Source: Adiantum capillus-veneris (Eukaryota > Streptophyta > Polypodiopsida > Polypodiales > Pteridaceae). From it: 64,000 nt of DNA. Position numbers and translations under genes: made by a program. This document shows, piece by piece, positions 1-11,499 of this stretch; position 1 is the first letter of the stretch; every line of letters starts with the position of its first letter. The notes beneath the pieces are model-generated. The model was not told the origin of the DNA. It ran no database searches and saw only the letters and a list, made by a program, of their open reading frames with translations. Location of the stretch: assembly GCA_014529385.2 (NCBI GenBank), contig CM043956.1, positions 59,653,120 to 59,717,119 on the forward strand, in the 5' to 3' direction.

Positions 1-227
1 CGGATGTGATTTGCTTGTCGATGAGTGATTGGCTTTTGGTGATTTCAGTCACTTGAGTGTAGCTTGAGTTAGATGCGAGTTGTTAGTTGTTTTCCAAGAG
101 ATTGACAACCTCTTGTAGCCTCTATGCACTAGTCCAGTCAGCTTCGTCCCATGGTTTGACAAATTAATCGTGGTTCTCGCTAATACTGCAATAAGATAGG
201 ATAGTGAGGTTAGACATGCATCCCACA
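1..227 (+). repeat. Gy-A 5' LTR, right-hand part
   Basis: This stretch matches the last 228 bases of the LTR at 41,163-42,084 and ends in the same CCCACA, immediately before a tRNA-complementary site. About 695 bases of this LTR lie left of the window. Confidence 0.9.
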
Positions 228-229
228 TT

Positions 230-252
230 TGGTGCCGCTGCCGGGGATCGAA
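230..252 (+). other. Gy-A primer-binding site (tRNA-Asp type)
   Basis: TGGTGCCGCTGCCGGGG followed by ATCGAA starts two bases after the LTR. It differs at two positions from the complement of the 3' end of plant tRNA-Asp(GUC), the primer known for Athila-type gypsy elements. It is where minus-strand cDNA synthesis would start. Confidence 0.85.
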
Positions 253-2310
253 GAGACCTAAACTAGGGAAAAAAACATGAGCGTCTTGTGTAATTGTCCT
301 TTAACTTCCTCTAGGTTCGCTTAGAGTTCAAAACTTTCTTTTAGAAGCCGCATAGCTTAAGATTGTCGTCTTTTGCTCTGTAGAGGTATCTTGGAAGTAA
401 TCGTACTTGCTAAGTACCTTTAGGATTGTAGGATTGTAGCTTTAGATTAGGATTTCGAGAATGAGTGATAGACGAAACAAGTCTTAAGATCAAGACTTTG
501 AAAAACATAAAAAACACAAGAAAACGAGTGTTTGTTGACACTTTCCACAACCCCATTGCATGAGAAACTAGGAGTAGGGTAAGTAGGATCCGAGGTGGAT
601 TTCATAGAATTGCTCTCTCTGAAATAATCAAGTGTGAGTTGTTATGTAAGGTTGCAGAATTTCAGGTCTACGGCTAGAAATAGCACGAAAAGACTCGAAT
701 TCACTCAATCCAACTTGGGAGTAAGCCTAAGAGTTGTCTGAACCAGTGGGTAAGCTCAAGGACACTTCGAGGTAAAAATTTCAAGAAGTTGACCAAAACT
801 TAGATTATTTACTTTTTCTTGACTTTTTAGGCCAAAGTATGTTTTGACTTGATTCATAGGCTTAAAACACATCATAAAAGGATTGTCCTTGAGGAAATTT
901 CAAAAAAGTGCTCATTTCAAGCCTCAAGTTAATAATCGTGATTATTTAATTTTTGCTCTAATTTGGCCAAGGCTCCTGGCCAAGGCTCATACCATTGACT
1001 CATTGCATGTATACAAACAACTTTTGTAAAGGCCTAAGAGATTTGGATCACTAAACTGGTAAAAAACTGGGTGAAAACTAAACTTTGTACTGACTTTTTG
1101 AATCTTGAGTGTGAATATAGGAAAAATTTATCCAAACTTGGTGAAAATTTATTCATAGGCTTATATGGAGGTGATAAACATGTGTATATGCTCAATTGAC
1201 CAAAAACTTGGAAAAATTTGACAAAAGTAAATAATCGTGATTATTTACATCTGCCCTGTTTAATAACTTTTTTGACCAAGTTGGCATACCACTAGCTTTA
1301 CCATGTTGTAATAAGCCCACAAACCAAATTTGGTAAGATTTGGATCACTGGAATGAAAACTGTGACAAAAATTGCAAAGCTAGTCTGCGACGGACAGATA
1401 ATTGATGACCATTTGACCAAAAATTGTCCAAACTTGATGAAAATTGGCTAATGACCTTAACATAAGGTGCCTAATAGATCTGTGTCAAAGTTGGGACAAA
1501 AATTTGTAAAAAATTGTCGAAAGTAAATAATCGTGTTTTTTTACATTTGCTTCAAAACTTGGTGATTTTGCAAATTGGAGTATACCACAAGGTCAAGCAC
1601 ATCAATTGGCCCCACAAATCAATTTTGGTGAAATCTGGACCACAAAAGTAAAACTTAAGCCAGATTCTCAAAATCAGAGTCTGCAGACACGGAACAGTGG
1701 GTAAACTTGATCAAATTTTGTCCAAACTTAAGCCAGATTCTCGAAATCAGAGTCTTTCGGTGGACACGGAATAGTGGGTAAACTTGATCAAATTTTGTCC
1801 AAACTTGTTGAAACTTGCCCTAGGGCTTTAACAAGTTGTATACTTGCTAAACCAATCCAGAAAGTGCAAAAAAGTGACAAAAGTAAATAATCACGATTAT
1901 TTACTTCTGCTATCTAGAGACTTCAAATTTGACTTTTGGGCTTATACAGTGTTAGACCAGCATAAAATAAGGCCATTCGGAAATTTTGGGTTCAATTGGA
2001 TCAAACTTAGTAGAGATACACTCAGTTTACAGATTGCAGATTAAACCTTTGATTTTACTAAGCTGAATCTGAAAGTCGAAATTTCGACTTCCATAGCACG
2101 AATTGAAGTGAAATATAGAGACCAATCACTGGAGTTCTCAAGAGCTCTACTGTCCTTATAGAAAAATAGCTAATTGACAAATTTTTTACAGGAATCAGGT
2201 TGCAGAGATGAGGAATCAGTGGCTTGACAGAAAGTTGCAATTGAGTCAAGTGGAAATTGACTACAAGTCAATCTAAGGTGAGTACTCTATCCAGGGCTTT
2301 ATAAGTCTAT
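253..2310 (+). repeat. Gy-A 5' leader with about 296-bp tandem units, each holding a palindrome
   Basis: There is no credible ORF between the PBS and gag. Four diverged units each carry a palindrome of GTAAATAATCG joined to its inverse, at 930-948, 1227-1248, 1523-1544 and 1883-1904, spaced 297, 296 and 360 bp. The longer last step contains a local duplication of about 75 bp (about 1655-1730 against 1731-1808). Similar phrases recur between the palindromes (for example AATTTGGTAAGATTTGGATCAC), so they are remnants of a tandem array. A role in packaging, transcription or protein binding is possible but unproven. Confidence 0.75.
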
Positions 2311-4900
2311 ATGAACCTTAGATCCGGTCATGTAATAGGAAATCAAGGCCTATTTGGAGAAAACACCAGTAGAGTATCCACTGAAGAAAGCATAAATCAA
2401 GGCAATTCCTTGCACACAATTCCTGAAGAAGTCTTGGACACTTTTTCAGATTCAACATCCGAAATGTCTTCTTACTCGACTCACTCAGAAATCGGAACGA
2501 CAATGCGCTACAAGAATATAATCTCTTTTTACAAGACTAATCGTCATGGAGCCTAGGTTTACTCGGATCTTAACGAAGAGTATGCTATTCGCATTGATGA
2601 TCATGGTATTGAGTTTGAAGAAGAAGTTAGGGCCAACAGGCAAGGAAAAATGTACATGGATCAAAACGGAACTCAATATGTACAAGTTGAAAATCCTGAT
2701 GTGATAGACAAATGGGGATTAGAAGTAAACTCCATAATCCCAAATATGTCAGCAAAAGAAGGACCACCAACTTTGGAATTCGAGGGATACAGTTAAGTAG
2801 ACTTGAAGCCCTTGAAACGGCTTAGTACGGAAAATCCTAGGATCGGAGTCTATTGTTGGGAAGATAAAAACATAAAAGATCTTTTGTGGACTTCTCATGC
2901 TAGACCAGGACAATTAACGGCCATGAAGATCATCTATATCTTCAAAATCAAAGATAAGGGATCTGCGGATCTACCAAATTACTTGTTTAGGGATTGTTAT
3001 AACAACAACTTTGTTATGATGACTCCTGACGAGGTAGAACAAGACAAATACCAAGGGTATTCCATACGGGATTGGATATCGCGTCAAGGACCAGAAACCA
3101 CTCCAAGAGACGAACATCGTGAGAGATAATCTGAGAGTAATGTGAAGAAACCAGAAACCACCTCATCACGTAGAAAACCGGGTGACACTAAGGCCAGCCC
3201 AGGGCTGCATGAGTCACTATTTTCGACATACTGGTTTGAAGGACTCGGAACAGGACCAAATCCTAGGAGACCTAGAGTTGAACCAAATAGACGTGTCAGA
3301 CCAGCTGATTTACAAAAATGGGTCAGAAAACACTGTGGATCAGGGGATCCATATGACCACTTATCAAGCTTCAAGCAAGTGCTAAGAGCGGAGCGTATAT
3401 TTGATTTCCATACTCAATTCGAAGGGTTTGGAATGACATTAGAAGGAAAAGCTTTGACATGGTTCCAAAACATTCCACCAAGGTCAATCATGGATTTGAA
3501 TACATTAACTCGAGGATTTGTAGCTGCTTGTTCTAAAATGGGAATTAAACATAATATGGTAGCTCAAATCTACAACTTTAAACAGAAACATGGTGAGTCT
3601 GTTAGGCATTATGCAACTCAAATGAAACAATACATTGCCAGATGCCCAGAGATGGAGATACTTGCAGAGGAGCGACTTGTTTCATTGTTTCTGGAGGGAC
3701 TGCTAAATAAAGAACTTCATGCTATAATCTATAGTAAAAATCATACAACCCTAGAGGCGTGTGTCTGATGCTATCGACCTAGGAGACAATTGTGAGATCT
3801 TTAATGAAGAGGATGTCCCTAAGGATAACCAAAGCGAAAAGATTGCATCCACAAAACTAGCACAAGTGGGAACGGCTGTTGCGGCACCACTCTCAGCCAT
3901 AGAAGATATGCTAAAAAGGATGAATGATATGATGAACAATATGCAAAAAGCACCTATGAGAGGACCAAGACAGGGGATATCCCCACAGGTACAACCAATT
4001 AGGCCACAAAAATGGTGTGAAATCGAGGGAAAATGGATCAACCATGAGACCCACGAGTGCTACTTTAGACCAAAGTATGATGGGAATGTTCAGTACCTGC
4101 CCATGAGGCCACAAGGACAACCCATGTATAGATATCAGCCTAATATGGCTCAAGTTCAAAGACCACCAATGGGTATGGAGAGACCTCAACCTGTGTTGGG
4201 ACAACAACCTCCTTATCCAGGACATAATGTGGTGCCTGTAAAGTACATGCACTTAGAAGGAGTCATAGATGAACAAGAATTAGTGCATGTTACACCCTAT
4301 GCATAGCCTAGTCCATCTACACTAATGGTAGAGGGAGATTGGTATATTCCACACCCACCACCAATGGAGGAAACCATGACTTATGCTCCACCAAATCTCG
4401 CACCAATGTATTATGTAGCTAATCAAGGTGTCAGACCTCCTATGGGAAGACCCATGATGAAGCCCAGAACAAGAAACTGTCATAATTGTGGTGCTGATGA
4501 CCATTGGAAGAACGAATGTCCAGAGCCTGAAAAAAACCTCAAACCAATTGAAGCCTATTGCATACAATGTTGCAAAAAAGGAGGACACTTTCCGGAAGAT
4601 TGTCCTAAGAATCCTTTGAACAAGGGAAAAATTGTAGTCAACGTAGTCCAACTGATGCCTAGTAGCGAACCAATTGTTCCAATCAAAGTAATCACTAGAG
4701 CCCAGGCAAAAAAAAAGAAACACAATTCCTCTTATGATTCGGAGAACACAAAATTTTCTTCTCAAAGAATCAAAAGAAGCAGAAGCAAAAGATATGAGAT
4801 GAGAAAACAAAAACAACGGGTTGAAAACAAAGAGAAAGCAAAAATTCTAGCCCAGGACAAGTTGAAAGAAATTGGCAGTGAATTTAAGGAAACAACCGTG
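2311..4900 (+). pseudogene. gag: Gy-A gag (capsid and double zinc-knuckle nucleocapsid), decayed
   Basis: The ORF starts at ATG 2311 and runs in one frame to about 3,765 with stops near 2,554, 2,794 and 3,127. A +1 shift at about 3,762 and a stop at about 4,304 follow. The capsid-like segment (about 3,310-3,760) has the Retrotrans_gag look, including ALTWFQNIP. Two zinc knuckles follow: CHNCGADDHWKNEC (C-x2-C-x4-H-x4-C) and CIQCCKKGGHFPEDC, whose C-x2-C-x5-H spacing is unusual. A Lys/Arg-rich tail lies at 4,690-4,870. In the family this protein forms the particle and binds RNA. The frameshifts and stops make it non-functional. Confidence 0.8.
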
Positions 4901-4902
4901 AA

Positions 4903-6231
4903 ATGTGGAGGATCCATTCTGGTTGTGATAAAAATTTTGAGCCTATCAATGCTGCCTTGGAAGCCTACCAAGACGGACTAAAAGCAAGCCAAAACATGGA
5001 AAACAGATGGAAAAACTATCCATCTCCAGACATGGAAGCAGCTAAGTTGAAAGCTTATCAAAATTTGGTAAGAATCACCCAGGAAATGCTGGATAAACAG
5101 AAACCCAAGCTTGAAAGTATTGCAAAATCGGAAGAGCGGGCGGTAGAAAAAAAGAAAGCAAAATACGATGTGCTGGTCGAACCCCACCTTGAAACAAATG
5201 AACCAGAGCTCATGGTGCCGGACAGTGAAGATGCCTTAGACGGAATTCCATTCGTGGAGGAAGACTGGCCAGGACACTTATGGGAAAAGGTAAGGGAGAT
5301 CAATGATGGGAGCCTAACTTTAAAGTTAGCTCCTATAGAGGAAGTCTGGTTGGATAACCTACCATCTAACATAAACATGGATATACAATCCTTGTACGGG
5401 GATTGCAGGTCAGAGGCTTCAGGAATATCTAAACCGATGACATTAAAAACATTACCTTCTTACTTGGGAGATAACGAAGATGAGTCTATCATTTGCAAAA
5501 CCACTCAAGTCAAAAGAGCCAAAAAAACCCTCGAGGTAGACAACATTCATTCAATCATGTCTACACTTATCCAATGTACTCTTACCTTGGCAGAACTGTT
5601 GAAACTCAGGCCATACTTATGGAATGATTTACAAAAAACCCTAGAAAAGGTGGGGATAACGGGGTTAACCTCTAAGAATCTGGGAAACTCGAAAAATGAA
5701 ACGGAGTACAAAGAGGTATGATCAGTTCCTATGAACAAGGTCGGAGAATATTATGAAAGGGAAGAAGGAAACATTACCCTGCCAGTGAAATATAATGACA
5801 TTGAAACCATGGCAATACTGGATAGTGGAGCTGGCATATCCATAGCCACTAAAGCAGTATGGGAATCCTGGGGACAGCCAGCCGTTAGACAAACGCGAGT
5901 GAAATTGCAGTTGGCTGATGGACACATTGAAAGACCACTAGGGCTACTAGAAAAAGTGATAGTCAACTCCTGTGGAATTGAATATCAACACACTTTTTCC
6001 ATAGTAGACTTTGGGAAAAAACTCAACTATGAAATCATATTGGGAAGACCTTTCATGCGACAGGTACAGCTTATCCAAGATTGGGGAAAGGACTATATGT
6101 ACTTAAAGCAGGTGGGATCTATAACAAGGGTCAATCTAAAGGACCACACCTATAAAGACGCCTTGAAAACACCCATCCAGGAGTTTGATTCAATCTCGTC
6201 GCGGCTGAAACTAAACTTCCATCTTGGCTAA
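4903..6231 (+). pseudogene. Gy-A gag-pol linker and first retropepsin (PR1)
   Basis: A helical acidic linker of about 270 residues leads, across one stop near 5,719, into an aspartic protease. PR1 has the catalytic motif ILDSGAGISIATK at about 5,815-5,855 and the later hydrophobic-Gly motif EIILGRPFMRQ at about 6,030. Gy-C carries the same arrangement at 37.3-38.3 kb on minus, with ILDSGAGVAIAT. PR1 would cut the Gag-Pol polyprotein. This is the protease in the usual gypsy position before RT; a second, unrelated-position copy lies after integrase (22.3-22.8 kb). The ORF stops 63 bases before the Gy-B insertion, in the spacer before RT. Confidence 0.85.
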
Positions 6232-6289
6232 ACAAAGACACTTCTATTTGGATGTGCGGAGGTTCAAAAAATGGAAGCTTGAGACGAGA

Positions 6290-6294
6290 GGAAT
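6290..6294. repeat. Target-site duplication of Gy-B, left copy (GGAAT)
   Basis: GGAAT here and GAAAT at 18,136-18,140 flank Gy-B. The homologous uninterrupted site in Gy-C (minus strand, near 36,935-36,960) reads GAGAGGAATGCGTC, so the insertion point and the original 5 bases are confirmed, with one later change in the right copy. Confidence 0.8.
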
Positions 6295-6835
6295 TTTAGC
6301 GCGGATAATGTGTCGTGCTCTCTACAGTGGGTGGTCCACAATGCAATGTGCATGACAATCTCACTCAAGCAAACTGAACAGAAAGGAAACAATAGACATC
6401 AACAGAGATCACAAAGACACAACAACAAACCAGAACATATGACTCGAATATCTCAAAGACTGATACAAACTCTGGCGTGGCAGCACACTTAGCTCCAACC
6501 CAGGGCTCATAGGTACAATGGGGGTATCGAGGCTCAGATGTGCCAGGATGGTGAAGATGTGCTTTGTGTATAGACTCACTATATACGACTACGTACAAGA
6601 TATGAAGCAGATGATGATAATGACCCAACGGCCCATAAATATTAGCCACATAATCCAATCTCCGAAGTGAGTGGTGGTGGTGACCTAGCCATGATGTCCA
6701 CTAGACCACCGTCTCGTCCGTATCCTGCCACGTGTCACTAGCCAGCCCAACCCAGAGAGTCCATCCAGTGTGAACCAGACCAGACCAACTGTACTAATTG
6801 AGTGTCCTGTGAAAGTGACACTGTAGCAGTCTACA
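6295..6835 (-). repeat. Gy-B 3' LTR
   Basis: It matches the split LTR at 12,051-12,094/17,639-18,135 over its whole 541 bp. Read on minus it starts TGTAG; the other end has mutated (plus strand TTTAGCG instead of TGTAGCG). No clear polypurine tract is left beside it at 6,836-6,860. Confidence 0.88.
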
Positions 6836-6998
6836 AGTTGCCCGCCACAAGACCGCTCACCATCTCGGTGAGAGGAAATATTGAAAAACTAGGAAATACT
6901 GAAAAACTGTGAAATAAAACCAATAGGTACTGCATGTACATCTTTCTTGAAGTAGGTGCTTGGCCCACCCATGCAAGAAATGATTGCCAGCTGGCAAG

Positions 6999-7287
6999 AG
7001 AATTCAACACTTGGAGGAGGAGGTTTCTCTGCTCAAGCCTAGGACGGTGGATTCTTATGCAGAGATGATGACAGTTCAGGAGAATTCTAAGAAGTTCCAA
7101 GTAGAGTGTGAAGAGCTACAGAAAACTCTTGGCACTTCTCGAGCTGAAAATCAATGAAGTGTAGTTGCTCTGAAGGAGGCATATGAGAGTCTCTTGAAGG
7201 AGTTGTAGAGGCTAGTCGTAGTTTTTGAGGACGAGCATGAAGGGTTCACGAAGCAGATTGAAATGCGGACTCCTTGACACAAAGAAG
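6999..7287 (+). pseudogene. Coiled-coil gene fragment captured in Gy-B
   Basis: One + frame from about 7,003 reads as an amphipathic coiled coil (IQHLEEEVSLLK, later FQVECEELQKTLG and ALKEAYESLLKEL), broken by stops near 7,155 and 7,207. It runs against the orientation of Gy-B's own genes and resembles no retroelement domain. It ends just before the villin fragment. It may come from a host coiled-coil gene; the parent cannot be named from sequence alone. The 160 bases between the LTR and this fragment (6,836-6,998) show nothing recognisable. Confidence 0.45.
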
Positions 7288-7324
7288 ATTGAAATGCAGA
7301 CTCCTTGACAAGAATTCTTGGGTT

Positions 7325-7712
7325 GCATAGGGAGCTTGAGGCTACTAAAGATGATCCTGTTTTTGATATGTTTACTAGAAAGTATTACATTGTGGAAGAA
7401 GGAAAATTGCTTCAATTAGATGCTAAACCTCTGACAAAGGATTTGTTAGAATCAAAGAAGTGCTTTGTGCTTGATTGATTGTGTAACTGAAGTTTTCGTA
7501 TGGAGTGGTCGCATGATTCTCTTGAGGAAAGGAAGGAAGCTTATGCTGCCACGCAAAACAGACCTAAGCATACTCATATTACTAGGGTGATTGAGTGGTC
7601 AGAGACTCACCTTTTCGAGCAAACTTCGATTTAGGTGGTGACTCTCTGGGTTCTGAAGATGGAAGAAGCAAGGTTTCAGCGCATCCCCGGTTGTTTGCCT
7701 GCTAAATAGTGA
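7325..7712 (+). pseudogene. Villin (gelsolin-repeat) fragment captured in Gy-B
   Basis: In the + frames this stretch reads like consecutive parts of a plant villin, an actin-bundling and severing protein. It begins with YYIVEEGKLLQLDAKPLTK, then KDLLESKKCFVLD. After a 4-base duplication near 7,473 (GATTGATT) it continues TEVFVWSGR. SLEERKEA follows in another frame, then NRPKHTHITRVIEWSETH, then LGSEDGRSKV. Those blocks match, in order, the gelsolin-repeat region with its (F)VWxGR signature. Several frameshifts and stops (7,473, about 7,530, 7,633) make it a pseudogene. No introns are visible, which would fit capture from spliced RNA, though the fragment may simply be one exon. Confidence 0.75.
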
Positions 7713-7737
7713 GTGGAAAAGGCTACTGAAGTCCCAA

Positions 7738-8585
7738 TGTGGATCAGTGGGGTGGGGAAGATGAGGCTGAGGCGGGCTAGGAGGGGTGGGGAAGTTTAGA
7801 TAGGGGTGAGGGGACTAGTTAGGGGCAAGATGGGGAGGGTAGGAGAGAGCGGGGGTGGGTAGGGGCCATGGGGGCTCGGTAGGGGCGAGTGAATGTGAGG
7901 GGGAGGGTAGGGGCGAGGGGGGCTCGTTAGGGGCGAGAGGGGCTGGGTAGGGGCAAGGGAAAGAGAGCAGGAGGGTAGGGGCGAGGGAATGAGAGGGGGA
8001 GAGTAGGGGCAAGGGGGGCTGGGTAGGGGCGAGGGGAAGGGAGCTAGTGGGTAGGGGCGAGAGTGGGTAGGGGCGAGGGGAAGGGAGGGAGTGGGTAGGG
8101 GCAAGAGAATGTGAGGGGGTGGGGTAGGGGCGAGGGGGGAGGGGGAGGGACTAGGGCGAGGGCAAGGGGTAGGCGAGGGGGTGAGGGGGAGGGTAGGGCG
8201 AGCGCGAGGGCGAGGGGGAGAGGGGGAGGGACTAGGGCGAGGGGTGAGGGGAGAGGGGAAAGGGACTAGGGCAAGGGCGAGGGCCTAGGGCAAGGCGAGG
8301 GGGAATGGGGGGTAGGGGGCGAGGGACTAGGACTAGGGTGAGGGGTAGTAAGGGGGCGAGGGGGAGGGGAGGGACAGAGATTAGGACTAGGGCAAGGGCG
8401 AGGGGGTGAGGGTAGGGCGAGGGGGAGGGGGCCAGGAGGGTAGGGCAAGGGCTAGGGGGAGGGTAGGGCGAGGGGAGGGGGAGGGACTAGGACTAGGGCG
8501 AGGGCGAGGGGGTGAGTGTAGGGCGAGGGGTAGTGAGGGGGTAAGGGGGTAGGGTGAGGGGATGAGGGGGACTAGGGGCAAATAA
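7738..8585. repeat. G-rich minisatellite (GGGGCGAGGG-type), G-quadruplex-prone
   Basis: About 850 bases consist almost only of variants of GGTAGGGGCGAGGG and GGGACTAGGGCGAG on the plus strand. Runs of three to six G occur every 5-10 bases. All ORFs across it are Pro/Ser-rich low-complexity artefacts. It lies in Gy-B between protease and the villin fragment. The long G runs could fold as G-quadruplexes. Confidence 0.85.
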
Positions 8586-8589
8586 GAAG

Positions 8590-9470
8590 CACCCAACTAG
8601 CATGACCAAGACAGATATCATGATCTTGGAATTCATCTTGTAGGATGGGCTCTGTGAAGGGAGTTTGCTAGATGCAGAGGAGAGCTTTGTTCTGGTAGGA
8701 GAAGCAGACACCACAGGGGTTGATGTTTGAGGGGTGGTGAACTCCTGTAGGGGAGATTTCTTCCCGCTTATATACTTTTTCATAGGCTTTCCAAATTCAA
8801 TGTCTTTCATCAAGAGGGATTTCACCGAGAGCGCATTAGGAGTATCTTTTGTGACCTTCAACTCTTGAGCTGGCACATTAGTTTTAATGAATGTGGAAAC
8901 ATTTGAAGAGGGTGTATCTTCAGGCCAAGAGTGAATAGAGACTCCATAACAAGGCATAGATTTGGTAGCCTCCAACCACTCGAGCAGATATTCATCTGAC
9001 CCTTTAGTTGTAGTAGGCTATTCTTGTTCAGGTTTGGTTTCCATTGACAAAGAAACTTGCTGCACCACGGGATCCATACCACCTTCTGAGAGAATGGGTT
9101 GCATCGAGGAGCCAGAAGTATGTATCCACATTGCGTCATTTCCCCAATCATGAAGTGCTTTAGTGTGTCGCAGCCATGGTCTTCCAATGAGCAAAGGAAA
9201 TCCGCCCTCAACCTGGGGAAGACGAACCACAACAAAATCCAAGTTAAAAGTAAAGTCTTGTATCTGCAGAGGCACATTGTCCACTATGCCCACTGGGTAG
9301 ACTGTCCGTTGGTCGGCCAATGTAATTGTGAAGGGAGCAGGGCGAGTGGGCTGTAGACCTAGAGCTAACATAGTGAACTCGGGCATCAGGTTGATTTCAG
9401 ATCCACCATCCACTATCACTCCTGAGAAATGCTGACCCAAAACGGACACTGTCAGGCGAGGGCTTCTATA
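8590..9470 (-). pseudogene. Gy-B retropepsin-like protease and C-terminal tail
   Basis: Read on minus from about 9,449, the protein has GVIVDGGSEINLMPEF, then LADQRTVYPVGI, and ends the fold with FPLLIGRPWLRHTKALHDW. This is the plant gypsy protease layout with a DGGS active-site motif rather than D-T/S-G; DGGS variants are known in plant gypsy elements. After a frame change at about 9,020 a tail of about 130 residues follows (8,590-8,975), ending in a hydrophobic stretch, KIMISVLVMLVGCFLFA, that looks like a membrane segment. The ORF then runs into the minisatellite. No RT follows. Confidence 0.75.
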
Positions 9471-9717
9471 ATCAGTGAGTGGAGCAGCGGGATTGGATAA
9501 TCATATAGGAATCTAACGGTCGCACTGGGAGGTGCCCGCCACTAGGACCTGCTCCAGGGTAAAGTGACTAAATAACTGCAAGGGTGTCACTTCTGAAACT
9601 CGCATCTAGCCGCAACATATCATAGAGGGACACTTGTTGGAAAGTGTTCTTCAAGATTGTCTCTGCTGTAAGCTTCTCTTTTTCTACCTGTTGTTGTTCC
9701 TTTGGTACCTTGATCTT

Positions 9718-11306
9718 CTATAGATCGAAAACTGCTTCCAAGAAAGCTTCATCAATATCGGAGAGAAAGGATTTGGATTCCTTCATGGCACTAGGAGATG
9801 TCTTGTTAACAGCTGCAGGCTGGGTATCCACTGGTGTGAGAATGTGTGGGGGAGTTGAACTTGACGGAATGCTGAGACCGAGTGCGGCTCTCTGGGCCCG
9901 TGTGAGGACGCCTGATGGCTCCTCTTCCAATTGCTGCAGCTTATTTTTAGGGGTAACCACATGGGTAGAAGGGGGTGGCTGAGAAACAGTGCTAACTGTT
10001 ATCAAATTGAGCTTGGGAAAGGCAAACTCAGTCTGGATTTGACTTGGGTTCGAAGCCGTGGATGCACGAATTCTAGGTAAATCCTTACTATAGTGATCCT
10101 TCATATCAGGGCAATGACTGCAGGGAGGGGACCCTTTGGGTAGAGGGCATTTGATTTGGTTATGACCATATTTCCCGCATCTGTAGCACAAAATGGGCCG
10201 ATTCAACGGATGAGTAGAAGGACGAGGTGGTCCTTGCTCCATGGAGTTGGAGGTGGAGGCATAGAAGCTGTGAGGTGAGGAGGGAGCATGGGTGTGATAA
10301 AAGCTCTGAGAGGGAAAAGTGCTCTGCATACCTTGCAATGGAGGGGCTGCCAATAAAGGTGGCATGTGGTGTGGATGACCACAAGGAGAAACCATATTGG
10401 ATGCCGGTGCTGCCCCTTGTGGAAGAGTATCACCAAGACTTTGTTGTATTTGTCGCAATCCTTTGAGGTAGTAGCAATCCTTGTCCTCATGACCAAACTT
10501 TCACAGAAGTGGCAGTAAGCCTGAAGGGGATAGTCGTGTGGAGGGTGTCCTTGAGAGTGGCATGAGCTGCACCATACCATAGCCTTAGTCTCCTGCTGAG
10601 ACCTAAGCTCTTCTAGCTCTCTCTTTATTTGATCCAAAGCATCGTGATGTGGGGGCTTCTCCTGTCTAAGAGAGAAGGACCTCTCCTCTTGTAGAGCTCG
10701 CTGTAACTTTAGGGCTTCCAGTTCCCAGCGTAAAGAAGTTAAAGGATCAGAAGGACTTTCCAAAAATAGAGAGGGGGTCTCTATGTGAGGGGGATTGGTG
10801 AACAGCTTCCTAGCCCCCTCTATCCTCGTACCAGCTACGATAAACTCCTCGAGAGTGGCATCGGGTCAGAGACTCTCTCGTAGTTTTTGTTGAGAAGTTT
10901 TGGGAAGCGCCTTCTCTACCCACTTCTTAACCATAAATTCACCTGGTTGTTGGGGAAGCTTGGCAACCACATACTTGGTTTTCGTCATAAGTTCTGCAAA
11001 AGTCTCCTCTGGTTGAAGCACCATGTTGGCCAACTCATCCAACACCTTCTCTTGGTAGTCACCTGGCCTGAAAGCTGCACATAATTGTTGTCTTAAGGTC
11101 GCCCAAGTTGCAAAATGGTTCTTTGCAAACTGGTTGTACCATTTGTCTGCTAAGCCATCCAAGGTGGATGGAAAGAGTACCAAATAAGCATCTTCCCTAT
11201 AAAGACCACGACCCCTACAAAGAGATACAAACCTCCTTGCATGGTCGTCAGCATCTTCTAAGGAGAGTCCTTTGAATGTAGGGAACTTGATGTTTACCTT
11301 AGCCAA
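9718..11306 (-). pseudogene. gag: Gy-B gag, decayed
   Basis: The capsid-like part (11,306-10,866 on minus) shows the Retrotrans_gag pattern: FKGLSLEDADDHARRF, LADKWYNQF, then WATLRQQLCAAFRP. A charged helical linker (10,763-10,560) and a Pro/His-rich stretch follow. The zinc knuckle CYRCGKYGHNQIKC (C-x2-C-x4-H-x4-C) is at about 10,150-10,193. Frame changes at about 10,860 and 10,460 break it. The region after the knuckle is Ser/Thr/Pro-rich and leads toward the protease at 9,449. The start codon is uncertain because the sequence upstream of 11,306 is frame-damaged. Confidence 0.75.
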
Positions 11307-11499
11307 ACGCTAGCCAACGGCTCCATGGCCCCTTGTTGAGCATGTTTCTCTGTAGCCTACGGTAGCAAAATAGGAGAGAGCTTTACTGGAGAAGGTGATC
11401 TGGAAGATGTGGAACCGGAGAGAGGAATGGGTGATGTCGTATGTGGAGGTATGGGTGATGAGGTTGATGGACTTCTAACAGGTTCCAAGGTTTGTCTTC

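Noticed and set aside
230-252. tRNA gene fragment
   Set aside because: It is a primer-binding site next to an LTR; no cloverleaf in the flanks.
7796-8596. Several minus-strand Pro/Ser-rich ORFs
   Set aside because: They are translations of the G-rich minisatellite; low complexity, frame-independent, no start context.
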